Source: Clostridiales bacterium (GTDB taxonomy: Bacteria > Bacillota > Clostridia > Lachnospirales > Lachnospiraceae). From it: a stretch of 56,571 nt of DNA. Below, piece after piece: positions 53,766-56,571 of this stretch. The DNA lies in the NCBI GenBank assembly GCA_021202175.1, contig JAJQDO010000273.1, positions 1 through 56,571 of the forward strand, read 5' to 3'. How positions within the stretch are numbered: the stretch's first letter is position 1; each line of letters starts with the position of its first letter. A model generated the notes under the pieces. The model was not told the origin of the DNA. It did not search any database and worked only from the letters and a program-made list of their open reading frames with translations. The position numbers were made by a program, and so were the translations under genes.

Positions 53766-54245
53766 TCAATCAAAAGATAACTCTCTCAGACCATTATCCT
53801 GAATACCATCCTCATCCTCTTCCAGAATCAAATAGGTTCTTCTCCTGACCCGGTTTAATATATCTAAAGCTTCCAAAGCATCCTGCTCACCAACATACAT
53901 AAAATCATCTCCTGGATATCTGGCATCAAAATAAAAATCACCAAGCCACTTGACATCTTTTTTATCCACATCCCAATCATCATACTTTTCCTGAATCTTA
54001 CCGAAAATTGTACGCAGGTTATGAGACTTCATCAGTTTCAGAGCCCTTTCATCATCAATAAACTTTTGATTTAGAATCGCCTTAAAAAACTTCTCACAAG
54101 ACTGCGCAGCAGTCGAAGCAACCGAATTATAAACACCGTAGGATTTGAAAGTTTCCATACCAGCTTTCGCAAAAAGATAATCGTTCTCCGCCAAGCCTAA
54201 ATACGAATTCAGGTTTAAATTATTTTTCCCAAACAACCCGTCCAT
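53766..54245 (-). CDS. HEPN-domain protein
   Basis: A 159-residue protein of the HEPN fold, paired with a nucleotidyltransferase. Visible parts are YLFAKAGMETFKSYGVYNSV, AAQSCEKFFKAILNQKF, KLMKSHNLRTIF and FYFDARYPGDDFM. The R-x(4-6)-H RNase motif of toxic HEPN proteins is not clear: the nearest Arg-His pair is seven residues apart (RALKLMKSH). It may therefore be a non-nuclease HEPN partner. Its start lies 26 nt inside the nucleotidyltransferase gene, a tightly coupled pair as in HEPN-MNT toxin-antitoxin systems. Confidence 0.82.
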   Translation of the reverse strand: MDGLFGKNNLNLNSYLGLAENDYLFAKAGMETFKSYGVYNSVASTAAQSCEKFFKAILNQKFIDDERALKLMKSHNLRTIFGKIQEKYDDWDVDKKDVKWLGDFYFDARYPGDDFMYVGEQDALEALDILNRVRRRTYLILEEDEDGIQDNGLRELSFD

Positions 54246-54564
54246 ACTTCTTTACCTCCAAGACAAACCGTGATGTACCATACCTCAACTCATCCATGGT
54301 GTAAAAAACCGCGTCCGTTTTAACACCAGCTAACGGATCTAGCATGATATCCTGAATCTCTTTCTTCAGATGAAAATCTATCTTGTCCTCTGTTACAAAC
54401 ATCAGATCCAGATCGGACTCAATCGTGATTTTATTCTTAGCGCAACTGCCAAAAAGAATGACAAGAACCAGATCCAGATCATAATGATTGATCACATCAA
54501 TATCATTTTTTAATTTATTAAGAAATCTATCAGGAAGTTGTATTTTATCCGGAATAACAACCAT
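54220..54564 (-). CDS. Minimal nucleotidyltransferase (MNT)
   Basis: A 114-residue nucleotidyltransferase of the polymerase-beta superfamily. The signature G-S-x10-D-x-D is exact: LFGSCAKNKITIESDLDLMF. MNT proteins paired with HEPN partners can AMPylate the HEPN toxin to silence it (known for MntA-HepT). It overlaps the HEPN gene by 26 nt and starts 23 nt after the AAA/PD-(D/E)XK gene, so all three are probably co-transcribed. Confidence 0.87.
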   Translation of the reverse strand: MVVIPDKIQLPDRFLNKLKNDIDVINHYDLDLVLVILFGSCAKNKITIESDLDLMFVTEDKIDFHLKKEIQDIMLDPLAGVKTDAVFYTMDELRYGTSRFVLEVKKYGRVVWEK

Positions 54565-54587
54565 ATAAAAACGCCCCCAGTCATTGT

Positions 54588-56168
54588 TTATACCACTCCT
54601 TCTATCAGAACCTTATCTCCAAGAATCATTTCTCTGACACCGCATACTTTCTTTTTATTGAAGTTAAAACTTAACATATATCCCTTCTTCATATGGTAAT
54701 AATCCAGGTAATCAGAAAGCTGCTTTTCTCCGCGCTCATTATAAGCATTGCCTCGCCAAATCTTTAGTTCAAGAATATTTTGCTCTCCCTGATAATAAAT
54801 AACCAGATCCATTCGTTCATTATTTCTTGTCTGTGGCTCAATGCTATAATTTCCCACTCCATTAATGATAGGTTTTAGAAACAAGAGAAAATACTTTCTT
54901 CCTACCTTTTCAAGGAACTTCTCATCTTCGTCTCCATAAAGTTCTGCAAACGCTTCAATAAATTTTTCCAAAATTCTTCTGATATCAAGATGGCCTCCGA
55001 CAACAAATTGATTCCTTTCCTGTACACCAATAGCATATAATTTATTGTTAGCAAATTCTTCTGCTATAAAAGTATTATAAAGAACCGCTTCAAAAATCCG
55101 ATTTGCTATTACTGCCATTTCATCTTCATTCCGAATAAAGCCAAACATCGTGGCATCTTTAATATAAGAAGCCGTTGCGACATAAGGGATTGGACTGCCA
55201 TTAAAAAGTAATTCTTGCAAAAGGGATTTCAGTTCTGGATACATCCTTAATTTATCTAATATTGATTCATAAAGCGGATTATCTTCTTTTATAATTCTTT
55301 TTACTGCTTCATTGACGCCGTCCTTCGTCCACACGCTACTTTTATCTGGAAAAATAGTGTTTCCTGCTATTTTTTCATCCAAAATCTTACAAATACGTGA
55401 AACCAATACCGGATAACCTGATGTATAATTATATATCAATTCAGATATTCCATTTACATCCATGCCAGTATGATAATCGCTTTCATATTGTAGCAACATC
55501 TTCGCGATATCCGTTACTCCAAAACTCATGTCTACATCAAAATCTGCCGCTATGTTCCATGGACTGTTCTCTTTATGTTCCTCATCCGAACGAATTTTTC
55601 TTTTTATACTACGAATATCGTAAACTCCTGCCAGAATCACCGACTGAAATGCCGGAACATTCGGACGTTTTAAATAGAATGCTCTTAGTTGCGCTAAAAA
55701 ATCCAGAAACACCTGATTATTTGTTGCAGAATCTATTTCATCAATAATAAGAACCGGTGCTTTCTCCAATTTACCGCACCACGTCTTAATAACTTTAAAA
55801 AGAGCTCGCAAGGAGTTAATTCTTGCACTCTTTTCTGCAAAAGCGACCAGTTGCTCCCGAATCTCTTCCGGGAAATCCTCGACCGCATCCAACATTTCTT
55901 CCGCAAACGCCGCCACAAAATTCTGCGTACTCTCAAATGACAGTGCATCCATTACCTGAAAATCCATGCTTACTACCACATAGTCTTTTTTCAGAAAAGC
56001 AGCAAGCGCTTGTAATGTGGTAGTTTTTCCATATTGTCTGGCCCGATTCATCACAAAATAATCCCCTGCGTCCACCATTTTTTTAATAGATTCAAGCCTG
56101 GAGGTCAAATCTACCATGTAGTGAACCTCCGGTCTGCAGGCTCCATTTACATTAAATATTTTTGCCAT
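54588..56168 (-). CDS. AAA ATPase fused to a PD-(D/E)XK-like domain
   Basis: 526 residues. P-loop NRARQYGKTTTL near residue 45, Walker B APVLIIDEIDSATN near 138, and a sensor region with FQSVILAGVYDIRSIKRKIR. The C-terminus has the nuclease-like pattern RMDLVIYYQGEQNILELKIW (D ... E-x-K) followed by QLSDYLDYYHMKKGYMLSFN. This layout is common in uncharacterised 'AAA-ATPase-like / PDDEXK_9' proteins, often numerous in gut Clostridia and Bacteroidetes and suspected of a mobile-element or defence role. ATG 56168 has GGGAGG further upstream. Function not known. Confidence 0.8.
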   Translation of the reverse strand: MAKIFNVNGACRPEVHYMVDLTSRLESIKKMVDAGDYFVMNRARQYGKTTTLQALAAFLKKDYVVVSMDFQVMDALSFESTQNFVAAFAEEMLDAVEDFPEEIREQLVAFAEKSARINSLRALFKVIKTWCGKLEKAPVLIIDEIDSATNNQVFLDFLAQLRAFYLKRPNVPAFQSVILAGVYDIRSIKRKIRSDEEHKENSPWNIAADFDVDMSFGVTDIAKMLLQYESDYHTGMDVNGISELIYNYTSGYPVLVSRICKILDEKIAGNTIFPDKSSVWTKDGVNEAVKRIIKEDNPLYESILDKLRMYPELKSLLQELLFNGSPIPYVATASYIKDATMFGFIRNEDEMAVIANRIFEAVLYNTFIAEEFANNKLYAIGVQERNQFVVGGHLDIRRILEKFIEAFAELYGDEDEKFLEKVGRKYFLLFLKPIINGVGNYSIEPQTRNNERMDLVIYYQGEQNILELKIWRGNAYNERGEKQLSDYLDYYHMKKGYMLSFNFNKKKVCGVREMILGDKVLIEGVV

Positions 56169-56571
56169 GGATCAACACACCTCCCACAATAGGTTGCCCT
56201 ACTTCAAAAATATTTTTATTCATATAATTATAGCAATCAACTTCATACCGTTTATTATGGTGCCAATCGCGTGCTGTACACGCAGTCATCCCTTCCGCAA
56301 TCGTGCACAATCTTTTATATATTATACGACAAATTATTTTTATTATTCAATACCATTATACACACGCAATGCGTGCAAAGCAACCAAAATTATCAGGATA
56401 GATAGAAATTAGAAAAATTAACAAAATTAGTATTACAAACCAATGTCGCTTATGTTACAATGTTTACAGACTAGAAAGAGGCTAGTTGTCCATAAAAAGG
56501 CAAACGAATACCCCCCGGGAGACTGTCCGACAACCACCCCATAGGGGTGTAGATTGAAAAGCTGAATCCGG
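56169..56571. other. Right-end non-coding region
   Basis: 403 bp, AT-rich until about 56500. A small inverted repeat CACGC-AAT-GCGTG lies near 56362-56375. The last 70 bases are GC-rich, with ACCCCATAGGGGT near 56536-56549 able to form a hairpin, and may be the start of a structured RNA or element cut by the window edge. I do not recognise it. Confidence 0.4.

Noticed and set aside
54010-54060. HEPN R-x(4-6)-H RNase motif
   Set aside because: Nearest Arg and His are separated by seven residues, so the strict motif is not met.
1-56571. Insertion sequences, prophage, rRNA, CRISPR arrays
   Set aside because: No transposase, integrase, phage or rRNA sequence and no repeat-spacer array was found.

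Overview
The window is a 56.6-kb piece of a low-to-mid GC Firmicute chromosome, most likely from an anaerobic member of the Lachnospiraceae (Clostridia). The evidence is the conserved sporulation and cell-division block spoVT / hup-rqcP / yabP-yabQ-divIC / tRNA-Met / spoIIE / tilS-hpt-ftsH (the order known from Bacillus subtilis), a T-box leader on ileS, a eukaryote-like (type 2) IleRS, an orphan Spo0A-type DNA-binding protein and strong GGAGG ribosome binding sites. I cannot name a genus. No insertion sequence, prophage, CRISPR array or rRNA was seen.

Layout. 0.2-6.2 kb: glgP and ileS (minus), with a T-box riboswitch that reads Ile codon ATC. 6.4-8.3 kb: SH3-domain membrane protein and pncB (plus). 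8.7-17.4 kb: ftsH, hpt, tilS, a broken spoIIE, tRNA-Met(CAT), divIC, yabQ, yabP, then hup-rqcP (plus) and spoVT. 17.6-32.8 kb: cell-envelope region with a histidine phosphatase, a YfhO-type membrane glycosyltransferase interrupted by an in-frame TAA, an L,D-transpeptidase with FN3 domains, a plus-strand trio (WecE aminotransferase, GtrB/CsbB-type glycosyltransferase, ATP-grasp ligase), a flippase, a CapK/PaaK-like adenylating enzyme, an LCP protein, a previously untracked 40-residue membrane peptide, a CpsB-type PHP phosphatase and a Spo0A-C-only regulator. 32.9-44.8 kb: citrate synthase, zinc ABC transporter znuB-znuC-znuA with a frameshifted maf, and gltD-gltB. 45.3-53.5 kb: a complete N-acetylneuraminate pathway (nagA, rpiR-type regulator, nanK, yhcH, sodium/solute symporter, nanA, nanE; nagB divergent). 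53.8-56.2 kb: a HEPN / nucleotidyltransferase pair behind an AAA ATPase fused to a PD-(D/E)XK-like domain.

How the genes work together. Imported sialic acid would go NanA to ManNAc, NanK to ManNAc-6-P, NanE to GlcNAc-6-P, NagA to GlcN-6-P and NagB to Fru-6-P. Citrate synthase and GltBD supply and use 2-oxoglutarate for glutamate. The envelope block looks like a lipid-linked amino-sugar system (WecE makes the amino sugar, the GtrB/CsbB-like enzyme loads it on undecaprenyl phosphate, YfhO would transfer it outside the membrane), with an ATP-grasp ligase that may decorate it. That assignment is inference, and the YfhO partner is interrupted in this sequence.

Three genes (spoIIE, yfhO, maf) are broken by single changes, two of them at A/T runs. 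Either the assembly carries small errors or this strain is losing genes; reads or a close relative would decide.
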